A DNA stretch of 64,000 nt, taken from NCBI GenBank assembly GCA_035555855.1, contig DATMGD010000004.1, positions 62,001-126,000 of the forward strand, in the 5' to 3' direction. Below are positions 1 through 8,052 of the stretch, one piece after another; positions within the stretch are counted from its first letter, which is position 1, and every line of letters starts with the position of its first letter. This DNA comes from Palsa-892 sp035555855 (GTDB lineage Bacteria > Pseudomonadota > Alphaproteobacteria > Rhizobiales > Xanthobacteraceae). A program made the translations under genes and the position numbers. Under the pieces are notes generated by a model that worked only from the letters and a program-made list of their open reading frames with translations, was not told where the DNA came from and did not search any database.

Positions 1-298
1 CGAGCGACTCGCGCAGCGCGGATTTCGCGATATTCCAGTCGAGCGGCGACATCGTGGACTTGGCGCTGTTGGCGAGCGAGAGCGAGCCGGTGACGTTCGG
101 CTCGGGCTTCACGTTCTCGGAGCGGGCGACCTGGGTCGACTTGCCGCTATCGCCGAACATCGAGGGGAGCGAGGAGCTGCAGCCGCCGAGCATGATCGCT
201 GCAAAGCTGAGCGCGATCAATCCACAGCGGCGCGATCCGTGATAGGAATGGCTGCTTGAACGGATTGTTTCTTGAAGCACCGGATTGGTCCCCGACAT
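1..298 (-). CDS. Surface-antigen-type lipoprotein, N-terminal part (runs off the window)
   Basis: Partial gene: about 99 N-terminal codons are visible and the frame stays open to base 1. It begins MSGTNPVLQETIRSS, then a basic stretch and a hydrophobic segment ending in the lipobox LGGC (about residues 35-38), so an outer-membrane or periplasmic lipoprotein is predicted. After a Ser-rich linker comes SPLDWNIAKSALRES, which resembles the start of the RT0821/Lpp0805 surface-antigen domain (an LdxxDWxxAxxAL pattern). It is divergent from pdxH and the two proposed ATG codons share the same CATG. The lipoprotein call is firm; the family name is an inference from a short stretch. Confidence 0.6.
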   Translation of the reverse strand, partial: MSGTNPVLQETIRSSSHSYHGSRRCGLIALSFAAIMLGGCSSSLPSMFGDSGKSTQVARSENVKPEPNVTGSLSLANSAKSTMSPLDWNIAKSALRESL

Positions 299-941
299 GA
301 CGCAAAAACCCCACCCAACGATGGAACACCCGGCCGGGTTAAAGATCAGTGACTTTCCCGACGCCGGCGACCCCATCGCGTTGTTTTCCTCCTGGTTGAA
401 GGAGGCTGCCGCGAAGGAACCGAGAGATCCCGACGCCTGCGCGCTTGCGACAGTGGATGCCGGCGGCTTGCCGGACGTCCGCATGGTCCTGATGAAGAAA
501 TTCGACGAGCGAGGCTTTGTTTTCTTCACCAATACCGAGAGCACCAAGGGACAGGAGCTAGAGGGCAATTTGAAGGCGGCGATGGTTTTCCACTGGAAAT
601 CTTTAAACCGCCAAATTCGTATACGGGGCCCGGTCGAGAGGATTTCTGCGGCCGAAAGCGACGCTTATTACGCGACCCGTCCGCGCGGCTCGCAGATCGG
701 CGCCTGGGCGAGCATCCAGTCGCGGCCGCTCGATGACCGCAAGACGCTGGAAGCGGCCATTGCCCGTTATGAAAAGGAATACCCCGGCACCGTTCCGCGC
801 CCCGCGCACTGGTGCGGCTATCGCATCATGCCGGTGCAGATCGAGTTCTGGATGGACCAGCGCTTCCGCCTGCATGACCGCCTCGTGTTCCGGCGCACCA
901 AGGCGGGCGAAGCGTGGACGACGGAGAAGCTCTATCCGTGA
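297..941 (+). CDS. pdxH: Pyridoxine/pyridoxamine 5'-phosphate oxidase
   Basis: FMN-dependent oxidase that makes pyridoxal 5'-phosphate from pyridoxine or pyridoxamine phosphate, the last step of vitamin B6 synthesis and salvage; cytosolic. The family hallmarks are in order: ALATVDAGGLPDVRMVLMK near residue 50, FHWKSLNRQIRIRG (FMN/phosphate contacts), SQIGAWASIQS, and the C-terminal WMDQRFRLHDR substrate signature. At 214 residues it has the normal length. ATG 297 is chosen over an in-frame TTG at 285; ATG 321 is also possible and would remove the overlap with the divergent lipoprotein start. It stands alone, tail to tail with corA 10 bp away. Confidence 0.95.
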   Translation: MTQKPHPTMEHPAGLKISDFPDAGDPIALFSSWLKEAAAKEPRDPDACALATVDAGGLPDVRMVLMKKFDERGFVFFTNTESTKGQELEGNLKAAMVFHWKSLNRQIRIRGPVERISAAESDAYYATRPRGSQIGAWASIQSRPLDDRKTLEAAIARYEKEYPGTVPRPAHWCGYRIMPVQIEFWMDQRFRLHDRLVFRRTKAGEAWTTEKLYP

Positions 942-951
942 ATTGTGCGGC

Positions 952-1926
952 TCAGAGCCAGCGCTTCCACTTGAAGAAAATATACGGCGCGACGGCCGCG
1001 GCGATCATCAGGATGATCGCGAGCGGATAGCCGAGCGGCCAATCCAGTTCCGGCATGTGCTTGAAGTTCATGCCGTAGATCGAGGCGATCAGCGTCGGCG
1101 GCATCAAGGCAACCGACACGACCGAGAAGATCTTGATGACGTTGTTCTGTTCCAAGCTGACCATGCCGACGATCGCATCGAGTAGAAACTGCAGCTTGTT
1201 GATGAGGAAGGCGGCGTAATCGGTGAGCGATGTCACGTCGCGCGACATGCCGCGGATCTGCGAATATTGATCCTTGGGCAGCCGCGTGTTCTGCGCGTCG
1301 TTGATGAAGAACAGAATAAGCCGCCCGACCGAGCCGAGACACTCCCGCATCTTTGAGGTGAGATCGGCCTTGCGTCCGACTTCGCGCAGGCTGACCTGAT
1401 AGCGCTGGCTCGATGAGTTGCGCGTCGCGCGGCCTTCGAAGATCGTGCGCGACACTGCATCGACCTCGGCACCGACCCGCTCCAGCACGTCGGCGGCGCG
1501 ATCGACGATAGCGTCGAGGAGTTCGATCAGTACGGCTTCGCCGGTGATGCTCATGGGACAGTTGCGCGCGAGCTTGAGCGCGACGCGCGCAAATGGCCGC
1601 GGCTCGTCATAGCGCACGGTGATGAGCCGGTTCTGCGCAAGGATGAAGGTCACGACCGTGAGCTTGGGGTGATCGGTTTCGGCGTCGTAGATCAGCGAGG
1701 CCGTCATGTAGCGCGCGCCGTTTTCGGCGTAGAGCCGGCTGGTCGGCTCGATCTCGGCCATTTCTTCGCGTGTCGGTACTTCGATGTGACAGCGCGCTTC
1801 GACGGCGCGTTCTTCTTCGTTGGTGGGGGTGATCATGTCGACCCAAACGGCGTTCTCGGGGATCGCGCCGTTTTCGACGGCGTTGCGTTCGAGCGTCGTG
1901 CCGTTCAGCGTGTAGGCATAGAGCAT
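952..1926 (-). CDS. corA: CorA-family magnesium/divalent cation transporter
   Basis: Inner-membrane Mg2+ (Co2+/Ni2+) channel of the CorA family, 324 residues, the usual length. The long N-terminal part (about 1-260) is the soluble funnel domain with helical segments. Two C-terminal membrane helices follow (about 265-287 and 297-317), and the first ends in the family signature YGMNF (GMN selectivity loop). The C-terminus FKWKRWL is the expected basic anchor. It is monocistronic and convergent with pdxH. The upstream region holds a palindromic repeat and no obvious Mg-sensing leader was seen. Confidence 0.95.
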   Translation of the reverse strand: MLYAYTLNGTTLERNAVENGAIPENAVWVDMITPTNEEERAVEARCHIEVPTREEMAEIEPTSRLYAENGARYMTASLIYDAETDHPKLTVVTFILAQNRLITVRYDEPRPFARVALKLARNCPMSITGEAVLIELLDAIVDRAADVLERVGAEVDAVSRTIFEGRATRNSSSQRYQVSLREVGRKADLTSKMRECLGSVGRLILFFINDAQNTRLPKDQYSQIRGMSRDVTSLTDYAAFLINKLQFLLDAIVGMVSLEQNNVIKIFSVVSVALMPPTLIASIYGMNFKHMPELDWPLGYPLAIILMIAAAVAPYIFFKWKRWL

Positions 1927-1956
1927 ACGGTTTCCCCGGGCCGATGCTTTCCTAAA

Positions 1957-2051
1957 GCAATTCCAGGAAAAGTGCGAAGCGGTTTTCCATCAGGAATTGC
2001 GCAAGGAGGCAGGTAGAGCGGTTCACCTTCAAGAACCCGCTCTAGCGGGTT
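1957..2051. repeat. Rhizobial-type mosaic palindromic intergenic element
   Basis: Three inverted repeats in tandem. GCAATTCC (1957-1964) pairs with GGAATTGC (1993-2000) and encloses GGAAAA/TTTTCC around the core GTGCGAAGCGG. AGAGCGGTTC (2015-2024) pairs imperfectly with GAACCCGCTCT (2033-2043). AACCCGCT/AGCGGGTT (2034-2041 and 2044-2051) is perfect. The core matches the element at 7996-8044. Such short palindromes are dispersed between genes in Bradyrhizobium relatives. Confidence 0.7.
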
Positions 2052-2064
2052 GCTGAAAAGCAGT

Positions 2065-2090
2065 CCACGGCGACCTTGCGATCGCCGTGG
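2065..2090 (-). terminator. Stem-loop, probable terminator of the 63-residue gene
   Basis: A perfect 9-bp stem, CCACGGCGA (2065-2073) with TCGCCGTGG (2082-2090), and an 8-base loop. It lies 42 bp past the stop of the minus-strand gene at 2133. On that strand it is followed by ACTGCTTTTC, a weak T tract. Confidence 0.5.
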
Positions 2091-2132
2091 CTCAAAAGTC
2101 CGGGAGGTGCGCGACAGGCCGCGCGGCGTGGT

Positions 2133-2324
2133 TCAGCCGGCCAGCCATTCGAGGTCGCGAATCGTCAGCACCTTTTTGGCGGGCGCATAGTTCGTATTCT
2201 TCTGCTCGCCGGCATAAGGCAGCGTGGCGGCCAGCGCCGAGATTCCGATCTTGCGATATTGATCACCGAGATCACCGCGGCGTTCTGCCGCTTGGGTGCT
2301 CGGGGCCTCTTTCGTTTCCGACAT
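2133..2324 (-). CDS. Small conserved-type hypothetical protein (63 aa)
   Basis: Function unknown. Starting at ATG 2324 the product is 63 residues: MSETKEAPST, a charged stretch RRGDLGDQYRKIG, a short Ala-rich segment, and the end KVLTIRDLEWLAG. No signal peptide or membrane helix is seen. This start is preferred over an upstream one at 2417 because AAGGGACGAG lies just upstream as a Shine-Dalgarno and the extra residues are low-quality. A hairpin that could terminate it follows the stop. The sequence reads like a real small cytosolic protein of Rhizobiales, but no motif gives a role. Confidence 0.6.
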   Translation of the reverse strand: MSETKEAPSTQAAERRGDLGDQYRKIGISALAATLPYAGEQKNTNYAPAKKVLTIRDLEWLAG

Positions 2325-2646
2325 AACTCGTCCCTTCGTTACTGAGTGGCTTGCAGGTGCCTCAGTGGTCTCCGTGTGCGGCGGATTTAGGCAGCAATCA
2401 CGGCCATTTGAGGCCAAACGCGAAGCTGTCGGGAATTTAATGTTGCAGACTGTTTCATGCGCTGACGCGCGCGTTAACGCGGTCTCGATCTACGCCATTT
2501 GGCGATGCCGTCTGCGATATTTATGCAACAGGTTTTGGCAATGCGAAGCACGGGCCGTTTCGTGACTTCCCAACGCAACCGGAGCCCGGTATCTCACGCT
2601 CATCCACTGGGCTCCAGGGGGCTGGACCGACAGGGATTTCGAAGAC
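2325..2646. other. Intergenic region (322 bp) between two divergent genes
   Basis: No gene is seen. It should hold the promoters of the 63-residue gene (minus) and of the L,D-transpeptidase (plus). The one clear structure is the perfect 12-bp palindrome CGCGTTAACGCG at 2470-2481. No confident -35/-10 pair was recognised. Confidence 0.5.
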
Positions 2647-3252
2647 ATGTTTTTCAAGAAGCTCGCTTTGATCGTTGTCGCAGCGTTCGCGCTGGCCGGC
2701 TGCATCTCCGAAACGCTGGATCCGGTGACGGATGCAGCGCTCAAGCCGCGCGACAAGAAGTTGCTCGCCAGCGCGCCGTATCTCAATCACAAACCGAGCG
2801 AAGGCTGGCTGCGTCATCTCGTCGACTACTCGGGTAAGGAAGCACCCGGCACCGTCGTCGTCGATACCGAACGCAAGTTTCTTTATCTGGTGCAGGAAAA
2901 AGGCAAAGCCTATCGCTACGGCGTCACCGTCGGCGAAGAAGGCTTGAGCTGGCGCGGCATCGCCAAGGTCGGTCGCAAGACCGAGTGGCCGCAATGGGTG
3001 CCGACACCCGACATCCTCAAGCGCATGCCTGAACTGCCCAAACATGTCGGCCCGGGCCCGCACAACCCGATGGGCGCGCGCGCGCTTTATCTCTATCAGG
3101 GCAACAAGGACACGCTGTTCCGCATTCACGGCACCAATCAGCCGGAATATATCGGGCAGGCTATCTCGTCCGGCTGCATCCGCATGCTGAACGAGGATGT
3201 CATCGATCTTTACAATAGGGTGCCGGTCGGCGCGACTGTGGTCGTCATCTAA
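2647..3252 (+). CDS. L,D-transpeptidase (YkuD/ErfK family) lipoprotein
   Basis: Periplasmic cysteine transpeptidase that forms 3-3 peptidoglycan cross-links or attaches proteins to peptidoglycan. The signal peptide ends in the lipobox LAGC (residues 16-19), predicting lipidation at Cys19. The YkuD domain covers about residues 70-201 and contains the complete active site HGTNQPEYIGQAISSGCIRM: His161, Ser174-Ser175, the nucleophile Cys177 and Arg179. At 201 residues it is a compact family member without a separate LysM domain. It is a single gene ended by a strong terminator at 3280. Confidence 0.93.
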   Translation: MFFKKLALIVVAAFALAGCISETLDPVTDAALKPRDKKLLASAPYLNHKPSEGWLRHLVDYSGKEAPGTVVVDTERKFLYLVQEKGKAYRYGVTVGEEGLSWRGIAKVGRKTEWPQWVPTPDILKRMPELPKHVGPGPHNPMGARALYLYQGNKDTLFRIHGTNQPEYIGQAISSGCIRMLNEDVIDLYNRVPVGATVVVI

Positions 3253-3279
3253 GACGACCGGCAATCTTGGGGGCGACTA

Positions 3280-3307
3280 GGCGCGGGCACAAAGCCCGCG
3301 CCTTTTT
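3280..3307 (+). terminator. Rho-independent terminator of the L,D-transpeptidase gene
   Basis: A 9-bp GC stem GGCGCGGGC (3280-3288) pairs with GCCCGCGCC (3294-3302), with loop ACAAA and TTTTT directly after. Confidence 0.92.
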
Positions 3308-3311
3308 GCTT

Positions 3312-3500
3312 TCAGGAAGGAAAGCCGTTCTTCACCGACGTGAAGGTGTTGTTGAGCGTCGTGCCGATGCTGGTGGCGGTGGCCACGATCGCGATTGAAA
3401 TGCAGCCCGCGATAAGAGCATATTCGATAGCGGTCGCGCCGCGTTCATCGCGCGCGAAGCGCTGCAGCGATTGTGTGAGGGGCGTCATGATGTTGCGCAT
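3312..3500 (-). CDS. Flp/Fap-type IVb pilin
   Basis: Small type IVb prepilin (62 residues) of the tight-adherence (Tad) family. The basic leader ends in RDERG, then the processing site G/ATAIEYALIA with Glu at +5 of the mature pilin, followed by one hydrophobic helix and a short polar tail. A prepilin peptidase (CpaA type) would be needed for maturation. No cpa/tad assembly gene is in the window, so this is an orphan copy. MTPLTQ at 3488 is an alternative start. It ends 5 bp from the transpeptidase terminator. Confidence 0.9.
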   Translation of the reverse strand: MRNIMTPLTQSLQRFARDERGATAIEYALIAGCISIAIVATATSIGTTLNNTFTSVKNGFPS

Positions 3501-3660
3501 GGCGAATTCCGGTTTGGTTCGGGCGCAACGCTAGCCGGAACATGCTTAACGGCGCTTTCGCGCGATTGCGGGTTCCTCGCCTTTCCGGTCACATGGTTGC
3601 TGAAAGCTGAAAGCCTTGAGCGAACCGGACGCGAGCGTGCCGTTTCGATACAGCCGCATG

Positions 3661-4542
3661 TCAGGCGGCAGGCATTCCGCCCAGCCGCACCAGCACGATC
3701 TCGGGCGGAACGCCAAAGCGTACCGGCAGCATCGAACAGCCGAGCCCGCCCGAAACGATCATGTGCCGGTCATCTTCGACGATGTGGCCATAGGCGAAGC
3801 GATTGCCGTAGCTGCTCGGCACGATAGGCGAATAGCCAAACAGCCGCACCTGGCCGCCATGGGTGTGGCCGGCGAGCGTCAATGAGATGCGCTGCGGCAC
3901 CTTGACGAAAATGTCGGGCTCGTGCGCGAGCAAAATCGCCGGCGCGTCGTCGTCGATTTTGGCGAGCGTCTTCGGCAGGTCATCGACGCCGCGAAATTGC
4001 CGGTGCCCGAGAATGTAGGCGAGCTGGTCGCCGAGCCCCAGGAGCCAGAACTTGCGTCCGCGATGGCTGAGCTGAACGCCGTCATTCTCCAAAATCGGAA
4101 TGCCGGCCTTTTCGATCGAGCGGCGGATGCGCGGGAGGTGAAACCACCAGTCGTGATTGCCGAGGATCGAATAGACGCCGAGCGGCGCCTTGCACTGGGC
4201 CCAGAGCGGCGCCCAGGTGTCGGACGGAACGAGGCTCGTGACGAAGCGGTGATTGCCCTCGAAGTCGCCGAGCAGCACGACAAGATCGGCATTTAGCGCA
4301 TTCGTCGCCGCGACGATCTCCTCGATACGCCGCACGCCCATATAGGGCTCCGCCGCATGCGGGTCGGCGATCACGGCGATGTTGAGCGGGAAATCGCTCG
4401 GCCAGCCGGGCGGCGTCGGCCGGTATTCGGTGACCGAGAGCAGGAACGCGGGCTCGACGATGCCGGCATAGGCGCCGATTGCAAGCGTCGTGCCGCCAAG
4501 CGCGGCGGTACCGGTCAGGAAATGGCGGCGGGTCATCAGCAT
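3661..4542 (-). CDS. Tat-exported metallophosphoesterase (calcineurin-like)
   Basis: Binuclear-metal phosphoesterase, 293 residues, of the YaeI/YkuE-like group acting in or facing the periplasm. The N-terminus TRRHFLTGTAALGG is a twin-arginine signal. The metal-binding motifs follow in order: AVIADPHAA (the first block, with P in place of the usual T), LLGDFEGNH, GNHDWW, and AGHTHGG. YkuE-like members act on phospholipid headgroups or lipid A precursors; the substrate here is not known. ATG 4542 is used because the Tat motif starts 2 codons later; longer in-frame starts overlap the extensin-like gene. That gene ends 13 bp upstream, so the two are probably cotranscribed. Confidence 0.88.
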   Translation of the reverse strand: MLMTRRHFLTGTAALGGTTLAIGAYAGIVEPAFLLSVTEYRPTPPGWPSDFPLNIAVIADPHAAEPYMGVRRIEEIVAATNALNADLVVLLGDFEGNHRFVTSLVPSDTWAPLWAQCKAPLGVYSILGNHDWWFHLPRIRRSIEKAGIPILENDGVQLSHRGRKFWLLGLGDQLAYILGHRQFRGVDDLPKTLAKIDDDAPAILLAHEPDIFVKVPQRISLTLAGHTHGGQVRLFGYSPIVPSSYGNRFAYGHIVEDDRHMIVSGGLGCSMLPVRFGVPPEIVLVRLGGMPAA

Positions 4543-4555
4543 GGAGGGAACAGCA

Positions 4556-5416
4556 TCACAGTTTATTTGCCGGTTTCTTACCGCGCGTTCCTTGGCCGCG
4601 CACTTCCTTGCCCCTGCCGTGGCCTTCGATTTCGACGCTTGCGGCGATTTCATGGGGTGAAGTGGCGCCCTCGGGGCGCGGCAGGATCCACTGGCAAATC
4701 TTGTAGTCGTTGCGGCGGGCCTGAAGGTCGACGTGGAGGTGGTTTTCGTGGGCGCGGTCGGAGCCGGGCCCGAGCACGGTCATGAAACGCACGCAGGCCG
4801 ATTTGCGCATCTCGACCAGAAACTCGCGCCGGCCTTGCGCCTTCTCGATCACGAAGCTCGCACCATTGGCGAAGTGCAGCGAACGGATGTCGAGCGCGTT
4901 GGCCTTGCCGTGTTCGCTTAAGAGAGCGCCGAGGACATTGTTGCGCGGCCGGCAGGCGTAAGAGGCGGCGACATCGATACGGTCGATTTCGCTGCTAAGC
5001 TTTTTCGCGGCCGGCGCGAGCGCGTCGCGCATCCAGTTCGCGACGGCAAGCGCCATCGAGCAGCGCAGGATGGCGGCGGGCTTAAGTTCGATACGTTTGC
5101 CGTTCGCGAGCTTGATGGCGGTGACGCTGACGGGTGCCGCCGCAAGGCAGCCGTTGTCCCAGGCAATTGCATCGACGAATTCGGCTTCCGCGACATCGGC
5201 CTTGAAGAAGGCTTCGCATTCGTGTTTAGCGGCCTCAATCGCTGCCGGATCGGCCGTGATCTGCTGCGGGCCTTTCGGGTGCGGTTTCTCCTGAGGCTGA
5301 TCGGCCTCCGGCGGCCGGGGCGGCGGCAGCGGAATCTCCTTCGCAAGCGCAGACAATCCGGCGAGCAGGCCGGCAGCGAGCGCGAAGACGCGAAGGAGAA
5401 AAACGGCGGAAGACAT
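4556..5416 (-). CDS. Extensin-like C-terminal domain protein, secreted
   Basis: Predicted periplasmic protein of 286 residues with a Sec signal peptide (SAVFLLRVFALAAGLLAG...ALA) and a Pro-rich linker (PLPPPRPPEADQPQ). The extensin-like domain covers about residues 75-235. It shows the Cys pattern C..FF, NGC, LRCSMA, SYACR and the motif LSEHGKANALDI with VLGPGSDRAHENHLHVD, which resembles the metal-binding His motifs of peptidoglycan D-Ala-D-Ala peptidases. A wall hydrolase role is therefore possible but not proven. The C-terminus is Gly/Lys/Arg-rich. MSSAVF at 5416 is preferred; an in-frame ATG at 5497 would spoil the signal peptide. Confidence 0.85.
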   Translation of the reverse strand: MSSAVFLLRVFALAAGLLAGLSALAKEIPLPPPRPPEADQPQEKPHPKGPQQITADPAAIEAAKHECEAFFKADVAEAEFVDAIAWDNGCLAAAPVSVTAIKLANGKRIELKPAAILRCSMALAVANWMRDALAPAAKKLSSEIDRIDVAASYACRPRNNVLGALLSEHGKANALDIRSLHFANGASFVIEKAQGRREFLVEMRKSACVRFMTVLGPGSDRAHENHLHVDLQARRNDYKICQWILPRPEGATSPHEIAASVEIEGHGRGKEVRGQGTRGKKPANKL

Positions 5417-5558
5417 GATACCCCGGATTTGCAGGCAAGGTGTCGGGCGAGCGAGGCCAAATCGCGGCAGGTTGCGCGAAAACAGAAACCGGCTCATTTT
5501 ATAGTCAACAAACAGGCGCGAAACAGCGCCGCGAGGAACGCGAAGCAGGAGATTTTCC

Positions 5559-7193
5559 GTGCAAGGCCTGATGCAGGACTGGCCGCTGACCTGCAACCGC
5601 GTCATCGACCATGCGGCGGCGCAGTTCGGCCAGCATAAGGTAATCAGCCGTTCGGTCGAAGGGCCGATTGTCGAAACGACTTATACGGAAGTTCGAGCGC
5701 GCGCGCTTAAAGTGGCGCAGCGGCTGGTGAAAGAAGGCATCAAGCCGGGCGACCGCGTCGGCACGCTGGCCTGGAACACCGCCCGCCATCTCGAGAGCTG
5801 GTACGGTATCATGGGAGCGGGCGCGGTCTATCACACCGTCAACCCGCGGCTGTTTCCCGAACAGATCACCTACATCATCAATCATGCCGAAGACCGGCTG
5901 ATGCTGGTCGATCTTACCTTCGTGCCGATGCTGGAAGCGATCGCCGATCAACTCCCGAGCATCGAGCGCTACGTCATCCTCACCGATGCCGCACACATGC
6001 CGAAGACGATCCTCAAGAATGCGGTCGCCTACGAGGACTGGATCGCGGAAGTCGACGGCGATTTCGCCTGGGTGAAGGTCGACGAAAATGCCGCGGCGGG
6101 CATGTGCTACACCTCCGGCACGACCGGTAATCCGAAGGGCGTCCTTTATTCGCATCGCTCGAATTTGCTGCAGGCGTTCGCGACAGCAATGCCTGATGTG
6201 TTCGGCATTTCATCGAACGATATCATCATGCCGGTGGTGCCGCTCTTTCACGCCAACAGCTGGTCGCTGGCATTCTCGGCGCCGATGAACGGCGCATCGC
6301 TCGTCATGCCCGGCGCGAAGCTGGATGGCGCATCGCTTTATGAACTGATCGACAAATATCAGGTCACTTCCACGGCGGGCGTGCCAACAGTGTGGTTTGC
6401 GCTGCTCGAACACATGGAAAAGCACGATCTGAAACTTCCTTCGCTGAAGCTCGCTTTCATCGGCGGCTCGGCCTGCCCGCGCTCGACGATCGAAAAATTC
6501 CAGGACAACTACGGCGTCCTCGTTCGCCACGCCTGGGGCATGACCGAGATGAGCCCGGTGGGCTCGGCCGGGCATCTCAAGCCGGAAGCGGCGGCATTTG
6601 AGCGCGAAGCGCGTCTCGATACGCAGGAGAAGCAGGGCTTCTCGCTGTTCGGTATCGAGATGAAAATCGTCGATGACGAAAACAACGAACTGCCGTGGGA
6701 CGGCAAGACCTTCGGTCGCCTGAAAGTGCGCGGCGGCACGGTGGCGCGCGCCTATTTCAAGGGCGAAGGCGGGCAAATTCTCGACGACGAGGGTTATTTT
6801 GATACCGGCGACGTCGCCACCATCGATCCGCTCGGCTACATGAAAATCACCGATCGCGCCAAGGACGTCATCAAGTCGGGCGGCGAGTGGATTTCTTCGA
6901 TCGACATCGAGAACATCGCCGTCGGCCACCCTGACGTGGCGGAAGCGGCGGTGATCGGCGTGCCGCATCCGAAGTGGGATGAGCGGCCGCTCCTGATCGT
7001 CGTCCCCAAGAAAGATCGCAAGATCACCAAGGGCGACATGCTGGACTATCTGCGCGGCAAGATCGCCAAATGGTGGCTGCCGGACGACGTCATCTTCGTT
7101 GCCGAAATCCCGCACACAGCGACAGGCAAGATCCTGAAAATGGCGCTCCGCGAGCAATTCCACGATTACCGCTTGCCGAGCGCTGCGGAGTAG
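5559..7193 (+). CDS. Acyl-CoA synthetase (medium-chain fatty acid-CoA ligase type)
   Basis: AMP-forming ligase of the ANL superfamily, 544 residues: fatty acid + ATP + CoA to acyl-CoA. The P-loop motif YTSGTTGNPKG is at about 185-195, then HANSW, AWGMTEMSP (about 326-334), the hinge region YFDTGDVATID, DRAKDVIKSGGEWIS, and the C-terminal catalytic Lys region TATGKILK (about 525). The sequence pattern is closest to the AlkK/FadD3-like group for medium-chain or branched acids. The start is GTG 5559, with GGAG 7-10 bp upstream; ATG 5571 is the alternative. It is divergent from the extensin-like gene and followed 17 bp later by the DUF1499 gene. Confidence 0.92.
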   Translation: MQGLMQDWPLTCNRVIDHAAAQFGQHKVISRSVEGPIVETTYTEVRARALKVAQRLVKEGIKPGDRVGTLAWNTARHLESWYGIMGAGAVYHTVNPRLFPEQITYIINHAEDRLMLVDLTFVPMLEAIADQLPSIERYVILTDAAHMPKTILKNAVAYEDWIAEVDGDFAWVKVDENAAAGMCYTSGTTGNPKGVLYSHRSNLLQAFATAMPDVFGISSNDIIMPVVPLFHANSWSLAFSAPMNGASLVMPGAKLDGASLYELIDKYQVTSTAGVPTVWFALLEHMEKHDLKLPSLKLAFIGGSACPRSTIEKFQDNYGVLVRHAWGMTEMSPVGSAGHLKPEAAAFEREARLDTQEKQGFSLFGIEMKIVDDENNELPWDGKTFGRLKVRGGTVARAYFKGEGGQILDDEGYFDTGDVATIDPLGYMKITDRAKDVIKSGGEWISSIDIENIAVGHPDVAEAAVIGVPHPKWDERPLLIVVPKKDRKITKGDMLDYLRGKIAKWWLPDDVIFVAEIPHTATGKILKMALREQFHDYRLPSAAE

Positions 7194-7210
7194 GCAACAA
7201 CCGCCACCGC

Positions 7211-7996
7211 ATGATCCGCCGCCGCCTGTATGTCGAAGTTCGTGTGTCGAAGCTCGCGACCTGGAGCCGCAGGATCGCGATCTTTGCCGTGCCTGTGGTG
7301 CTGCTCGCCGTCGGTATGCATCGCCTGAGCCTGATCGAGTACAAGGTCGCGATTGCGATCCTGCTCGCAGGATTCGCGGTCGCAGCCCTAGCGCTTCTGG
7401 TTGCAATCGCCGCGTTCGTTGTGATCTGGAACGATGGCTTGCGCGGGGTCGGGCGTGCCTTGGCCGCGACGGCCCTCGGCCTTGTCATCATCGGCTGGCC
7501 GCTCGTGACCATTGTGCGCAGCGCGACGCTGCCGCTGATCGCCGACATCACCACCGATTATAATGATCCGCCGCAATTCGTGGCGGTAGCGCAGGTTCGC
7601 CCGCGCGGGTCCAATCCGGTGCGTTACGCCGGAGCGGCTTTCGCACGCGCACAGCGTCTTGCCTATGTCGGCGTTAAGCCGTTCGAGGTCGAGGCCAACC
7701 CCGATGAAGTTTTCAATATCGCGATGTCGATCGTCGAGAAACGCGGCTGGCGCGTATTGGATAGCGTTTCGCCGCGCGGCGGCGAGCGCGATGGCCGCAT
7801 CGAGGCGGTGGCGCTCACCCCGGTGATGGGCTTTCGCGAAGATGTCGTGATCCGCGTGCGCACCAGCGACAAAGGTGTGCGCATCGATATGCGCTCAGCC
7901 TCGCGTTATGGCGAGCACGATTTCGGCTCGAACGCGGCGCGCATCGAAAGCTTCATGGCCGACTTCGCCGACACCCGCCGGCGATTGATGCACTAG
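7211..7996 (+). CDS. DUF1499 membrane protein
   Basis: 261-residue protein of unknown function. After a basic N-terminus there are three hydrophobic helices (about 21-37, 42-70 and 79-100) and then a soluble domain (about 125-255) matching the DUF1499 pattern: NPVRYAG, FNIAMSIVEKRGWRVL, AVALTPVMGFREDVVIRVR, VRIDMRSASRYGEHDFGSNAARI. The last motif is the clearest family mark. ATG 7211 follows the ligase stop by 17 bp, so the two genes probably form an operon. A palindromic repeat begins on the last base of the stop codon. Confidence 0.85.
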   Translation: MIRRRLYVEVRVSKLATWSRRIAIFAVPVVLLAVGMHRLSLIEYKVAIAILLAGFAVAALALLVAIAAFVVIWNDGLRGVGRALAATALGLVIIGWPLVTIVRSATLPLIADITTDYNDPPQFVAVAQVRPRGSNPVRYAGAAFARAQRLAYVGVKPFEVEANPDEVFNIAMSIVEKRGWRVLDSVSPRGGERDGRIEAVALTPVMGFREDVVIRVRTSDKGVRIDMRSASRYGEHDFGSNAARIESFMADFADTRRRLMH

Positions 7997-8044
7997 AGCA
8001 TGATCCCGAAAAGTGTGAAGCGGTTTTCGGAAAAGATCATGCTC
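7996..8044. repeat. Palindromic intergenic repeat
   Basis: GAGCATGATC (7996-8005) and GATCATGCTC (8035-8044) form a perfect 10-bp stem around CCGAAAAGTGTGAAGCGGTTTTCGG, itself a nested inverted repeat. The core is the same as in the element at 1957-2000. It sits between two convergent genes and may act as their transcript end. Confidence 0.8.
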
Positions 8045-8052
8045 CCATACGT

